Assembly: GCA_963555705.1 (NCBI GenBank)
Contig: OY743179.1
Span: 19,848,692 to 19,912,691, forward strand
Direction of reading: 5' to 3'
Length of the DNA: 64,000 bases
Origin: Ligustrum vulgare
Lineage: Eukaryota; Streptophyta; Magnoliopsida; Lamiales; Oleaceae
In this document: positions 32,455 to 43,094 of the stretch, piece after piece
How positions within the stretch are numbered: position 1 is the stretch's first letter
How the letters are laid out: every line of letters begins with the position of its first letter
Notes under the pieces: generated by a model
Databases searched by the model: none
Told to the model about the DNA's origin: nothing
Seen by the model: only the letters and a program-made list of their open reading frames with translations
Made by a program: the position numbers and the translations under genes

Positions 32455-32465
32455 TGGTATCAGAG
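32455..32465 (+). other. Primer binding site (initiator tRNA-Met)
   Basis: TGGTATCAGAG begins three bases after the 5' LTR and is perfectly complementary to the 3' end of plant initiator tRNA-Met. It fixes the element's plus orientation. Confidence 0.92.
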
Positions 32466-32793
32466 ATATTATTATTTTCTCGTAAGGAGAACACACAAGA
32501 GTCACACTGGAAAGAAATACATGAAACACGCAAAAGCAAAAGAAAGCAACATGGGAAATTCCTCAAATTGAGAGATGTGTTTCCGGAGTAGCCGTATCCT
32601 ACCACCTCTGACCTTTTGAGGAAATAAAGAAACCTTCAATGAGGTGTGTTTCGAGAGTAAGAATACTCCGTAATCTACCACCTGGAACCTTTGAGGTACA
32701 CACAAGATTTAAACATTAAGGAAATCCTAGGAAATTAGAGGGGTGTCTCGAGAGTAAGAATACTCCGTACTCTACCCCCACCTATTCTAAGAT
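32466..32793. repeat. Leader with a three-copy imperfect repeat
   Basis: Three degenerate copies of GTGTKTYCGAGAGTAAGAATACTCCG-like sequence, each followed by a CTACCACCT word (near 32575, 32645 and 32738). No gag frame. Confidence 0.6.
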
Positions 32794-33447
32794 TCATAAA
32801 GTTAAGTTTACATTAATCGGACTCCATTTTCGCTTGATTCCCCTTCCTTGCGACCAATCTATCTTAACCCCTGCTGGATCTTGTATTGAGATATATGACT
32901 GCAGCTTATCCAGTAGTTCATCAATAGTAGGAGCAGAAATAAGGAGCCTTCTGGAAAATGGAGAGATGAATCCCTGTTCCACAGCATAATCAAGAAAGGT
33001 TAACAAACCATCAAAGAAATTGTTAACATTCAGAAGCCCAATAGGCTTAGTATGGAGATCTAGTTGAGCCCACGAGGTAATGTTAAAGATTTCTTCTAAG
33101 GTACCAAAACCTCCGGGCAGGGCTATAAAGGCATCAGAACCATATAGCATACAAGTTATGCGTTCATGGATGGATAAGGTTTGAACTTCATGCCCTCGTG
33201 TTTTGCCTGCAACATCTACCAAAGGGACAGGTATGACACCGATTACTTTTGATTTCTCTGCAAGAGCAGATTGGGAAACACAACCCATTAGACCACTGCT
33301 ACCACCCCCATACACAAGAGTGATACCTTTTTCCCCCAGTTTCTTTCCAAGATCTACGGCCGCTTCTAGATAACTGAAGCCTTTCCCCACTTTTGATCCA
33401 CAAAATACACAAATAGTTTTGATCTGTCGAAGTTTTGGTGCTTCCAT
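32794..33447 (-). CDS. LOG-type cytokinin riboside 5'-monophosphate phosphoribohydrolase, intronless, inside LTR element
   Basis: 217 aa, ATG at 33447, uninterrupted. LOG enzymes release free-base, active cytokinins from their riboside monophosphates in the cytosol. Motifs: VFCGS (14-18), VYGGGSSGLMG (45-55), VIGVIP (68-73), the Arg of HERITCM (Arg96) and the hallmark PGGFGTLEE (111-119), followed by TSWAQLDLHTKPIGLLNV. Length is normal for plant LOG (about 215 aa). The usual Lys after the motif Arg (RKA) is Ile here. Plant LOG genes normally have several introns; this one has none, which suggests capture through mRNA. It is antisense to its retrotransposon, 296 bp downstream of the cysteine-rich ORF on the same strand. 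A TTTAAATA box lies about 77 bp above the ATG. The frame is intact while nearly every other element in the window is broken. Confidence 0.93.
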   Translation of the reverse strand: MEAPKLRQIKTICVFCGSKVGKGFSYLEAAVDLGKKLGEKGITLVYGGGSSGLMGCVSQSALAEKSKVIGVIPVPLVDVAGKTRGHEVQTLSIHERITCMLYGSDAFIALPGGFGTLEEIFNITSWAQLDLHTKPIGLLNVNNFFDGLLTFLDYAVEQGFISPFSRRLLISAPTIDELLDKLQSYISIQDPAGVKIDWSQGRGIKRKWSPINVNLTL

Positions 33448-33522
33448 CTTTGATAGTATATAAGAGAAAACTTACGAAGAAGATGTGATTTTGGGATGCC
33501 TGAACTATGAAATATGTTTGGC

Positions 33523-33531
33523 TATTTAAAG
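33523..33531 (-). promoter_or_regulatory. TATA-like box above the LOG ORF
   Basis: The minus strand reads CCGGCTTTAAATAGCC, with TTTAAATA some 77 bp upstream of the ATG. The same word stands above the neighbouring ORF. Function is inferred. Confidence 0.4.
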
Positions 33532-33679
33532 CCGGAAAAATTTACTGTTTTTGATTGATTATGAAAAAGTAAAGATTTACTTTTGACAAAATCGGCCAAC
33601 TTTTGACTGTTTTACCAAAGATATCACCTTTCGGTGATTTATTTCCAGCTTTATCAAAACTCGAGAAAGGAAAATATAT

Positions 33680-33685
33680 TTTATT
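33680..33685 (-). terminator. Possible polyadenylation signal after the cysteine-rich ORF
   Basis: AATAAA on the minus strand about 60 bp past the stop of the 183-aa ORF and before the TATA-like box of the LOG ORF, so the two could be separate transcription units. Confidence 0.35.
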
Positions 33686-33743
33686 TCCAAAACGCGTGAA
33701 AGAAAACAGCAAAATATTTTAAATGTGTATCAAGAGATTTACC

Positions 33744-34295
33744 TTATATCATTGTTGAACTGCCAGAAGCCTCATTTTGTAAAACAGACTGGCAAACAGG
33801 ATCTTTTGCTATTATATTTTGGAGACTATAACGATTTTTGTCCTCGTTAAACTGAGCGTATAAGGAGAGAAGTTCACGTTGCACATAACCACTTGGGTGC
33901 GTCTCAAGAGTCAGTCGAATATCATCCAAAGACTCCTTACTCAGTCCACCCTTTATGAATTTGATTTTATCATCCCGATTAGTAGAAGAATATCCTACTG
34001 TTTTGCAACGAGTATCACAGTTCCAACGAGCACATTTGTAGCAACCATTCAGCCTTTTTGCTCTTCGTTTCTTTGCGAAGGTGCTTTTGCCTAAACCAGG
34101 CATGTGCTTTGGAAAGGTCATAGGTAATTCACCAGATAGTCGAACTTTTGCTTCGATTAACCAGCGAACATCTTCTGGAATATCATGAGCCATCAGCAAC
34201 CTCAATCTTTCGAGCCTTATTCTATAGATCTTTCTCAGATCATTCATAGGAAGATTGGAATAATACTTGCGAATGTTAGAAAGGATGATATCCAT
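33744..34295 (-). CDS. 183-aa basic cysteine-rich protein, viral nucleic-acid-binding-like, inside LTR element
   Basis: ATG at 34295, uninterrupted. The N-terminal third (1-60) is charged and helical-looking, with several Arg-rich stretches. A basic patch (KKRRAKR, 75-81) leads into a C-x2-C-x4-C-x3-C cluster (Cys85, 88, 93, 97), then an acidic/Lys-mixed stretch and a helical C-terminal half. A basic patch just before a compact Cys cluster, and the text around it, resemble the small cysteine-rich nucleic-acid-binding proteins at the 3' end of carlavirus and vitivirus genomes; the rest is longer than those. Some of those viral proteins suppress silencing or act in the nucleus. It could also be an unrelated plant zinc-binding protein. 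A TTTAAATA box lies 35-45 bp above the ATG. Transcribed antisense to the element and followed by the LOG ORF. Similarity is by eye and needs a profile search. Confidence 0.75.
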   Translation of the reverse strand: MDIILSNIRKYYSNLPMNDLRKIYRIRLERLRLLMAHDIPEDVRWLIEAKVRLSGELPMTFPKHMPGLGKSTFAKKRRAKRLNGCYKCARWNCDTRCKTVGYSSTNRDDKIKFIKGGLSKESLDDIRLTLETHPSGYVQRELLSLYAQFNEDKNRYSLQNIIAKDPVCQSVLQNEASGSSTMI

Positions 34296-34329
34296 TGTTT
34301 GATGATTCTAACCTCTTCCCAGCATGAAC

Positions 34330-34340
34330 TATTTAAAAGC
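34330..34340 (-). promoter_or_regulatory. TATA-like box above the cysteine-rich ORF
   Basis: The minus strand reads GCTTTTAAATAGTTC 35-45 bp before the ATG, matching the word above the LOG ORF. Confidence 0.4.
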
Positions 34341-35170
34341 GTAAAGGATATGAGTGAATCCGCGTGATGTTGTGTCCAGCAAGAAAGCGCAGGATTATTT
34401 TAATGAAAAGAGGAGACAAGAAGTAATGCACTGTTAAATTTTATCGATAAAGGAAGATTTGATGATAAGATTTGAGATATGAAATATTTTTCTTGGATTT
34501 TGGGTACTGATATTCTGATATAATAATCAAGGTATAGAAATAATACGGGAATACGTGAAAGAGAAATAAGGACCGTATTGAATCAGAATTCATACGTATA
34601 TACAAGTGAAAGAAATACTTTGCAGGAAATGTGGTGATATTTAAGTAAAGAATCTTAGTTTGGGAGATATTTGTTTACTAAATTTTGGGTTACAAATATT
34701 GGAAAGATAAGTTGATGATATTATGTTGATATGTTATTGGGTATATTACATAGAGAGATTATTCAGGGAATTGTTTTGATTATTTTGAGAATATTCGATG
34801 ATAAGAAGAAAGGAAAAATTATTATGATATGATATATCAGTAAAGATTTGTTGAAATTTTAGAGATATATACTAATATCTGAAGTCACATGATACGATGA
34901 TAAGTGACAAGTTACATGAATACTACAAGATATGATGAAATATCACATACGATTGGGAATTTTCATTTTGATTCAGAAGAATTTATGAGTAGACATATGT
35001 CTATTATTGATAGAAAAGTCCATGTCTTAAGAAAACAAATAGATGCATTTAGTAAAAGTCCAGTGGGTTAGATATTATAATGATGAGATTACTAAGAGAA
35101 AGAAGAGAAGAGATTCTGATTAAGTGTTCAGAAATCATAAGATCAAGTAAGTTTAATTTCGAGGACGAAA
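34341..35170 (+). pseudogene. AT-rich remainder with worn gypsy pol 3' tail
   Basis: 34341-34990 shows no gene. 34995-35150 on the plus strand reads DRKVHVLRKQIDAF and then broken frames, similar to the extreme C-terminus of Ty3/gypsy polyproteins (DRxVRxLRxKxI), where this is expected just before the polypurine tract. Confidence 0.45.
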
Positions 35171-35175
35171 TTATT

Positions 35176-35190
35176 TTAAGGGGGTAAGTT
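35176..35190 (+). other. Polypurine tract of the nested element
   Basis: AAGGGGGTAAG directly before the 3' LTR, preceded by TTTCGAGGACGAAATTATTT, a signature shared with the minus-strand relatives at 38672-38690 and 39020-39050. Confidence 0.8.
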
Positions 35191-37596
35191 TGTAGCGACC
35201 AAGAATTTTTACGCGATTAATAATTATTTTAAAATCGTGTCGCTACTATTTCACCCATTTTTATTAAGTAACGCCGTGACGTATTCGTATAGCCAAGTCA
35301 AGAAATAATCGAGATCGTTCGATTTTAAATTAAATTCCGAATTTCTAAAAATATCTCCATTCTCTTGATTTAAAGTATATTAAGTCCAAGTACTTAATTC
35401 AATGTTATCCCAATATTTATTTATACAAAAATTATTTTTATTATTGAAATTAAGAAAATATATGCAAGCATGAGAGGTTCCATTATATATAATAATTATG
35501 AGAATCTTAATTTAATAATATGGAAAAGTATATGAATGAATTATATACTCCATTATATATAATCATGAAGAGCATAATAATTGTATAAATATGGAAAAGT
35601 ATATGAATGATTGATAGACTCCATTATATATAATCATGAAGAGCATATTATTTGTATAAATATGGAAAAGTATATGAATGATTGATAAGACTCCATTATA
35701 TGTAATCATGAAGAGCATAATATTTGTATAAATATGGAAAAGTATATGAATGATTTATATACTCCATTATATATAATCATGAAGAGCATAATAATGGTAT
35801 AAATATGGAAAAGTATATGAATGATTGATAGACTCCATTATATATAATCATGAAGAGCATATTATTTGTATAAATATGGAAAAGTATATGAATGGTGCTT
35901 TACTTTAAGAAAATGATGTGTTAAAATTAATAGAATTGAATGATTATGTTTACAATATGCCAACTTTATACATCTATTTAAACCCATCTCTTTTACACAC
36001 AACTCTACACATATACACTTATTTCCAATCTCTTGACAAAATCCACAAGTAAGAGAAATTCAAGGTGGTCAAGAAAGTTTTGGTCCATTTACTACTACAC
36101 TTCATTTTAATCTTTTAAAAGGTAAGTATATCTTATGTTTTTATGAAAATTAAGTATGTTGTTATGAAATGTAAATATACCTTATGTTATGTTTTTATGA
36201 AAAGTAAGTATGTTTTTATGACAAGTAAGTATACCTTATGTTTTTATGAAAAGTAAGTATGTTTTATGACAAGTAAGTATATCTTATGTTTTTATGAAAA
36301 GTAAGTATGTTTTTATGAAAGGTAAATACACCTTATGTTTTTATGAAAAGTAAGTATGTTTTTATGACAAGTAAGTATATCTTATGTTTTTATGAAAAGT
36401 AAGTATGTTTTTATGAAAGGTAAATACACCTTATGTTTTTATGAAAAGTAAGTATGTTTTTATGACAAGTAAGTATATCTTATGTTTTTATGAAAAGTAA
36501 GTATGTTTTTATGAAAGGTAAATACACCTTATGTTTTTATGAAAAGTAAGTATGTTTTTATGACAAGTAAGTATATCTTATGTTTTTATGAAAAGTAAGT
36601 ATGTTTTTATGAAAGGTAAATACACCTTATGTTTTTATGAAAAGTAAGTATGTTTTTATGACAAGTAAGTATATCTTATGTTTTTATGAAAAGTAAGTAT
36701 GTTTTTATGAAAGGTAAATACACCTTATGTTTTTATGAAAAGTAAGTATGTTTTTATGACAAGTAAGTATATCTTATGTTTTTATGAAAAGTAAGTATGT
36801 TTTTATGAAAGGTAAATACACCTTATGTTTTTATGAAAAGTAAGTATGTTTTTATGACAAGTAAGTATATCTTATGTTTTTATGAAAAGTAAGTATGTTT
36901 TTATGAAAGGTAAATACACCTTATGTTTTTATGAAAAGTAAGTATGTTTTTATGACAAGTAAGTATATCTTATGTTTTTATGAAAAGTAAGTATGTTTTT
37001 ATGAAAGGTAAATACACCTTATGTTTTTATGAAAAGTAAGTATGTTTTTATGACAAGTAAGTATATCTTATGTTTTTATGAAAATGTTTGGATCATTGCT
37101 ATGAAATCAATCTCACAAGATTGTTATGGGTTCCATATGATATGTTTATGATTATGCTAAGGGGACCGGAGTTTAGTAGCGCTACACATAAGAATTCTTG
37201 CCATTTAAGTTCGGTAAAATTCTTGTGTCTCCCTATGTTTATGAGTATTTCGATCCTATCCTATGTTATGATGAAAATGATCCATATGCTTTCAAAAGAA
37301 AATTTATGCTTGGTATACTTACTGGGATTTTATAAATCTCACTCCACGATATTTACCATTTTCAGATAATTGAAGGTTCGAGGCGGTCAACATGGAAGTG
37401 GCAAAAGTGGTTAAGATTGATGATATAATTATGTTGAACTTTATGTAAGAAAATTATGTTCTATTTTTATTCACAAATTAAATTATGGGATTCTAATTAT
37501 TCTTTTGAATAATTTTACATTACTATTTAAGTCTCGATAATATGATATGAGTCACTTTTAGTGGCACTCGAATGGTCGAGAATTCGGGTCGTCACA
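35191..37596 (+). repeat. 3' LTR of the nested element
   Basis: 2406 bp. Apart from two extra 98-bp units, no difference from the 5' LTR was noticed, which indicates a recent insertion. Confidence 0.93.
36122..37084 (+). repeat. 98-bp higher-order tandem array, 3' LTR copy
   Basis: Same unit as in the 5' LTR but eight CACCTTATG markers (36329, 36427, 36525, 36623, 36721, 36819, 36917 and 37015). Confidence 0.95.
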
Positions 37597-38666
37597 TGGT
37601 CGAAGGTGGGGGATGTGTCGAGTGGTGTGTGTGGTTCTTTTGCTTTCAGTTTGTGAAATTGGAGTGGTGATTCAAGAGGCTCGGGTTTGGTGATGTCAGT
37701 ATTACAGTGATATTGGCCGTGGGTATGAATGTCGATTGGTTTGGCTGCGTGGTGATGTGTTCCGAATTGTGGTAGTGGGCAGGGGCGTTCGTGATGGGTA
37801 GAAGGCAGCGATCATGGAGGTGAGACTGGGTTCGAATGGAGTTGGGCAGCAGCGATGTGGTCTATGAGAAAGAAGATGGGAAGTCAATACCTTGCGATTA
37901 AAATCAGTGAGTGTCGTGAATTGTGATGAGGATGAAGGGGAGTATTTGTATTGATTTTTCTTTAGGTCAGAATCATAGAAAGATGGTGAGATTGGGTGAT
38001 GAACCTGTTGATAGGCTAATTGGCGTGTGAAAGCTGGAGGGAGTATAGTATGCTAATTTACTCAGCTAATTAGGGAAAGAAATAAACATGTCGATCGAAT
38101 TTTGGTTGTTAACTCTGTGTCGTGGGTTGAGGAAATGATGGATTTTTGGAACAGAGAATTTTGCTGTGAATGGAAAGAAGAAACGTGGGGTCTGTTATGT
38201 GAAGGATTTGGGAGAATTTAGCTGGTAAATTATATGCTGGTTATTAAATCAAACTTTGGTAAGTGATGGCAGATTTTGGCTTAGACCAGAATTGTGGGCA
38301 TTTGTAAAGGAGTTGAAGTTGATTGAGAGATTGAAGAGTGATCATGGGAAAGAAGGAAAAAAATGTACTGTATATGGAAATGGAAGTTGGAGAGGAAATT
38401 TTGGGATAAATTGAATGTGAATTGGTGATTTAAAACATTTTGGACTTAAATAATTAAAATTTTGATTAAAATACATAAATAAATAAATAATGAAAATAAG
38501 ATACTTTCATAAAAATTGAAATTGAACTACGATAAATTTAAATAATTTAAATTTTTAACTTAAATGGCTAGACGAAAATGTGTTTAAAATAAATAGGTAA
38601 AGTCGTAGCGATACGTTTTAAATAATATTTATTTAAATAAGTCATGGAAAATTCTTGGTCGCTACA

Positions 38667-39013
38667 ACCCTACCACCTTAAAATAATTTCGTCTTCAAAA
38701 TTTAAAATTTTCTTGATTTAAAATAATTGGATACTTGATCAAATTTTCTTCTTTCTTAAACCAAGTAGTTTCATCACTATCATGTCTACCTCATTGAACT
38801 TTAAATAATGAATGAAACTGGGACAAGTTTAAAGTCGAAATTTGGACTTAAAAGATTTAAACGAATTTAAATTCCTTTTCTTAAAATCTTAAAATAATTA
38901 ATATGACTAGACGAGAGCGCTGATTTTGAATAATAATCGTTGAGGTTGGAGAGTCGTAGCGACAAGTTTGGTAAAACAAGTCTTTTAAGTTTGAAAATTT
39001 CTCGATCGCTACA
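38667..39013 (-). repeat. Tandem internal tail plus a second truncated LTR start
   Basis: 38667-38880 is a pol-tail/polypurine segment, and 39013 down to about 38880 is the start of another LTR of the same family (TGTAGCGATCGAGAAATTTT, CGCTACGACT, CGTCTAGTCAT). A second internal tail (39014-39120) follows. The family's LTR/internal boundary is therefore duplicated here. Confidence 0.6.
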
Positions 39014-39789
39014 ACCTTCTCCACTTAAAATAATTTCGTCCTCGAAATTTTAAACTTTCTTGATCTAAATATATCTGGGTATTAAGCCAGACTTCTTTCT
39101 TCTTTCTTTTCTCAAATAGTTTCAGCACTACATTGTTTACCCCATTGGACTTTGACAAGAGAAACCTCTTTATTAATCTCTACTATTTCTTTAAGAAATC
39201 ATATCACACCATAATAATTAATCATTATGAAGTCTATCCTCATCTTCTAAAACCTCTTATAACGAATAACCCAAAATCAATTGTAACATTAGAAATCACA
39301 TGAATATTCTTCCGTGTAATATGCCTAATAACATGTTATCCACAAATCAGCATAATATCATCAGCTTATCGTATACAAGGATCTATTCATATAGTACATT
39401 TATGCACCATCTTGATTTCTAACATCTTCCCATATACGTCACCAAAACGTACCACAAAATTCAACTAATATTAATAAACAATTTGTTCCCAAGTAACTAA
39501 GATTCTGCTCCCGAATACCACAACATTTTCTGCAAGATATAACTTGGTATTTCCTATGTATACCTCAAATGATCATACAACTCCACATATACATTGATAC
39601 TTAATCGATTGCACACTTCACCAATCAGAATGTTTATAAATAACAATCTCCAGAATTATCAAAACTTTAACTCCAAATCGATACTCTGTTCAAGATTTCA
39701 CTCTTGTAGTATACATGGTTGCATAAGCCACAATGTGAATAAACAACCAATAAATCTCAACCATTTATACTTGAAAAATAATATTTCCT

Positions 39790-40060
39790 CATTGTTCATG
39801 GGTCAACCAAAATTCCCTTTTCAAAATCTCGAAGTGTCTCCAACAAAATCCTCAAATGTTCGTTATATTGTTTACTATCTCTAGGATAAACCAAAATATC
39901 GTCCATGAATACAATGAAAAAAAAATAACATGTCCAATTAATGTTGGAAAACTCGGTTCATCAAATCCATAAATACTGTCGGTTGGTACTTATTCTTTAT
40001 TGCCAACTTGTTAAGTAGTATAGTTACTCCCTATAGAGATACACTTGGCCAAATAAAAAC
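39790..40060 (-). pseudogene. Ty3/gypsy reverse transcriptase remnant
   Basis: The minus strand reads LNKLAIKNKYQP, DLMNRVFQH, FIVFMDDILVYPRDS (the catalytic xMDD at about 39899-39907) and EHLRILLETLRDFEKGILV. These are the correct RT blocks in order, with a deletion between the first two and frameshifts between the others. It belongs to the minus-strand element whose 3' LTR is 28691-38666; RNase H and integrase are missing. Confidence 0.8.
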
Positions 40061-40375
40061 TTTAAATCCTTTTATCCAAATCTCAATCATATGCTAAGCA
40101 AGAATGCAAAACTTAGCCCAAAAATAAGTTTCACTTATAAAATCGAGGGATCATTAAATATCAAACACCCAAAATTCAATTCTTTCTTCTTGCTACTATA
40201 AGCTTCATCTTCATATCTAATCCAAAAATTAAATCTCTGACGTATGTGTAACATAACCTAATTCAATCATGACAAATATACAGTAACCATTTTCGACTGA
40301 TGCAACATCTACGTACATAGTCTGATATCCCTTTGATAGGAGCATATACTAGATCTAAAGGAAAGTTGCTTCAAG

Positions 40376-43060
40376 GTGGAATGAGTAATTCAAAAACCAA
40401 AAGAAACTTTGAAGCACGGAATAAAGTTAGACAACACTTCGAAGAAAAATGAAGGGAAGATGGAGGTGAAGAAGAAAGGAAATAACTTGAAGAAGGGGGA
40501 AAAACCAAATTTTGCTCAGTTCCCAAACAATGGAGTCATCAAGGTGCAAAACAAGGTAGAAAAGTGCAAAGCAGGAAATTGCAAAGTGTGCAGGGCTTCA
40601 AGAGTCGGGCTTAAGACTTAAAACAGAGCGCTTGTTGGGAGGCAACCCAACCTTTCCTCCCTTTTATTTATTATGCTTTCATAATTTATTTATTTGCTGA
40701 ATTTTAGATAAATGTATTATAGGTAACCTGTTTGAGGGTTTCACATGTTTGCATGTTAAAACTCTATTGCTTGTTGCACTATTTTTGCATATTTAGGTAT
40801 GTTTTTAATTTTGCATATTTTTGTTAAACTAGGCTTTTAATTGTCATCCCTCACATTAAACACACTATTTTATATCATGAAGTTCATCTGTGGAAAATCA
40901 TTGCATACATCATGATGTGATTAGGGGGTTAAAAACGAGGTAGAAGCTCAAAAATAGGAAAAATTTCAAAGCTGCCGAACAACTAAGCGATCGCTTAGTA
41001 CAACTCTTGTGCGATTGCGAGAATGAGTCTTTAATTAAAATGTGCTACAGGTTTTGACCACGCGATCGCGTGGTTGAGCTGGGACCAGTTCCGGCAGTTT
41101 AAAGCCTTTTACTTGATTTTCTCAATCTCAAACATTAAAAACTCGTTTTCTCTCTCCATGTCACTCCAAACATGATTTTCATTTATTTGTGTATGCTATC
41201 AACACTTCTTTGCATCAAATTCATTGCTTCTTTCACTTCAAAATCAAGCAAACAGTATGAAATTCTTCACTTAAATCAATGTTTACTCAAAATTTTGAAA
41301 TTTTCTTTGAGTTCTGGGATTTTGAAATTGTGAATGGTGAAGAATGGGTTTAGGTTAGATGTTGTAGAATGTGATTTGTGATTTAATAGGTAAAATTTTT
41401 GGGTCAATAAATGTTCCAAATTGATGCACTTTCTTTGATTTTTGTAATGCACATTAAGTGTTTGATAAAATGCTACAATGAGATTTTTATTCAAATTTGA
41501 GATATTCTTCCGAGCATTTATCTTCATGACATGGTTATTATTGAGTATGTATATTTAGTTCATGAATTAGTACACTACATTGCATGAAAATCAACATTGC
41601 ATCAAGGCAGCCCCATTGCAGGCCACTGCAGGCCATTGCACCAGAAAATCAGTTCACGTCACCCACTTCTCCATAATTTTTTATGACCCTATTGAACTCC
41701 AAATGACCTGAATTTTTAATAAGTTGTAGACCATGCTGTGAACTTTAACATATCAAAAGATGGCTCCAAAAAATTTGTATTTTTCTAGGCGATGTCAAGG
41801 CTTGAATATGTGTGGTCTACCATTGTTGAAAATTCAAAATTTTGCTTTAACTTTAGTTTGGGGTTGTGGTACTGAACGTCTATTATTTCTTATTGATGTT
41901 TATGACTTATAATGCTAATTATCTCTTATTTGCAGGGAAAACACCAATCAAAACACGCCAACCCAATTTGAACAATACAAACAAAGGGTCGATTCATCCA
42001 ATGCAGTACAACAGGAAGCTTCAAAAAAATACATCCTCTACACTTGGGAAATTCTCGTTCTCTATTTTTTGTCTTGTTTTACATTGTTGAATCTTTTTGA
42101 CAAACATTGAGGACAGTGTTCATTTCAAGTTTGGGGTGAAAATTCATTGCATTCTTCATTCATTTTATATTCATTCGATTCTATAGGGACCAATTCGATT
42201 CTATAGGGACCCAAAAATAAATAAATAAATAAAAATAAAAATTTAAAAACGTTGTTGACATGTTTATTGCCAAAGATATAGTATGAATCAATTTGTGCTT
42301 ATGCTTGAAAATTGGACAACATGAAAGCATGAACTTATTTTGAACTAGTTATTTTTTGCTAGATTCATATTCATTGGGCACATAGCCAGTGTTGGATAAT
42401 TGCTTGTGTAAGGGATTTTGTTTAATACACGTGGGGCAAATTTTATGCAATTTGAACTTAGGAATGACTTGAAAATCACTGAACTTAGATCGTTAGACAT
42501 CCCATCCCTAAATTAGAACCAATCATGCTAAAAGGCAAGTTTGGAGGTAAAATGGTTGGAATTTGTATGTATTGACGTGTTGGAGGTCTGTAGTTCTTAA
42601 TTTTGCACTTTAGTCATTTCAGTTTGGTCAACTGGTATAAACCATTTCCAGCATAAAAACAGAAAAATGCTGAAGGTCTTATTTTGCTCTTCAAATGCCT
42701 TTTTGACTCGAGTAAGTAAGTCCGAGGGATCTTTCAAACTTGGTGCCCTAAAGCCAACTGACCTGGGAGTCATCGACCTAAAGCTCGCTACATGGTCAAT
42801 TAGAAAGCAATTACGGAGAGTGGACTTACACATAAGACATTATAACATCTTTAACTTTTCTATTTAAGCCTTTATGACTCGAGAAAGTACGTCTGAGGGG
42901 TTCTTTGAACATGGTACCCTAAAGCCAACTGGTTTGGGAGTTTCCGATCTTAAAGCTCGCTACAGGAGTCATATAGAAAGCAAGTATGAAAATTTCTGCA
43001 CAAAGATGGTAAAAGACAGGGACAATTAAAAGAAAAAATCGTCAATCAAAAGAAAAAAAA

Positions 43061-43094
<34 letters not shown>

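Larger units (their letters stand above)
30243..37596 (+). mobile_element. Young non-autonomous Ty3/gypsy-type LTR retrotransposon carrying antisense genes
   Basis: Two near-identical direct LTRs (30243-32452, 2210 bp; 35191-37596, 2406 bp) start TGTAGCGACC and end GTCGTCACA, flanked by a perfect TGGTC duplication (30238-30242 and 37597-37601). The 196-bp length difference is exactly two extra 98-bp repeat units. A tRNA-Met primer site follows LTR 1, and a polypurine tract with a GACGAAATTATTTTAAG signature precedes LTR 2. The 2.7-kb interior lacks gag-pol except a worn pol 3' tail. It carries two intact minus-strand ORFs (33744-34295 and 32794-33447). It inserted into the older LTR of a related family. 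Confidence 0.93.
28691..38666 (-). repeat. Old minus-strand Ty3/gypsy 3' LTR, split by the nested element
   Basis: On the minus strand the LTR starts TGTAGCGACCAAGAATTTTC at 38666 and ends GGAATTCGGGGCGTTACA at 28691. Both ends resemble those of the nested element's LTR (GAATTCGGGTCGTCACA). Without the insertion (30243-37596 plus one TGGTC) it is about 2.6 kb. The polypurine-like tract and GACGAAATTATTTTAAG signature lie just outside at 38672-38690, so this is the 3' LTR of an element whose interior runs to the right. The minus strand near 29000-29060 has an LTR 3'-end-like ATGAGTCTACTAAGTATTTT. Confidence 0.7.

Noticed and set aside
42597..42867. Frames sharing a peptide with 63234-63422
   Set aside because: The shared translation reflects the duplicated non-coding tail of Athila-like elements A and B; other copies of the motif are frame-broken.
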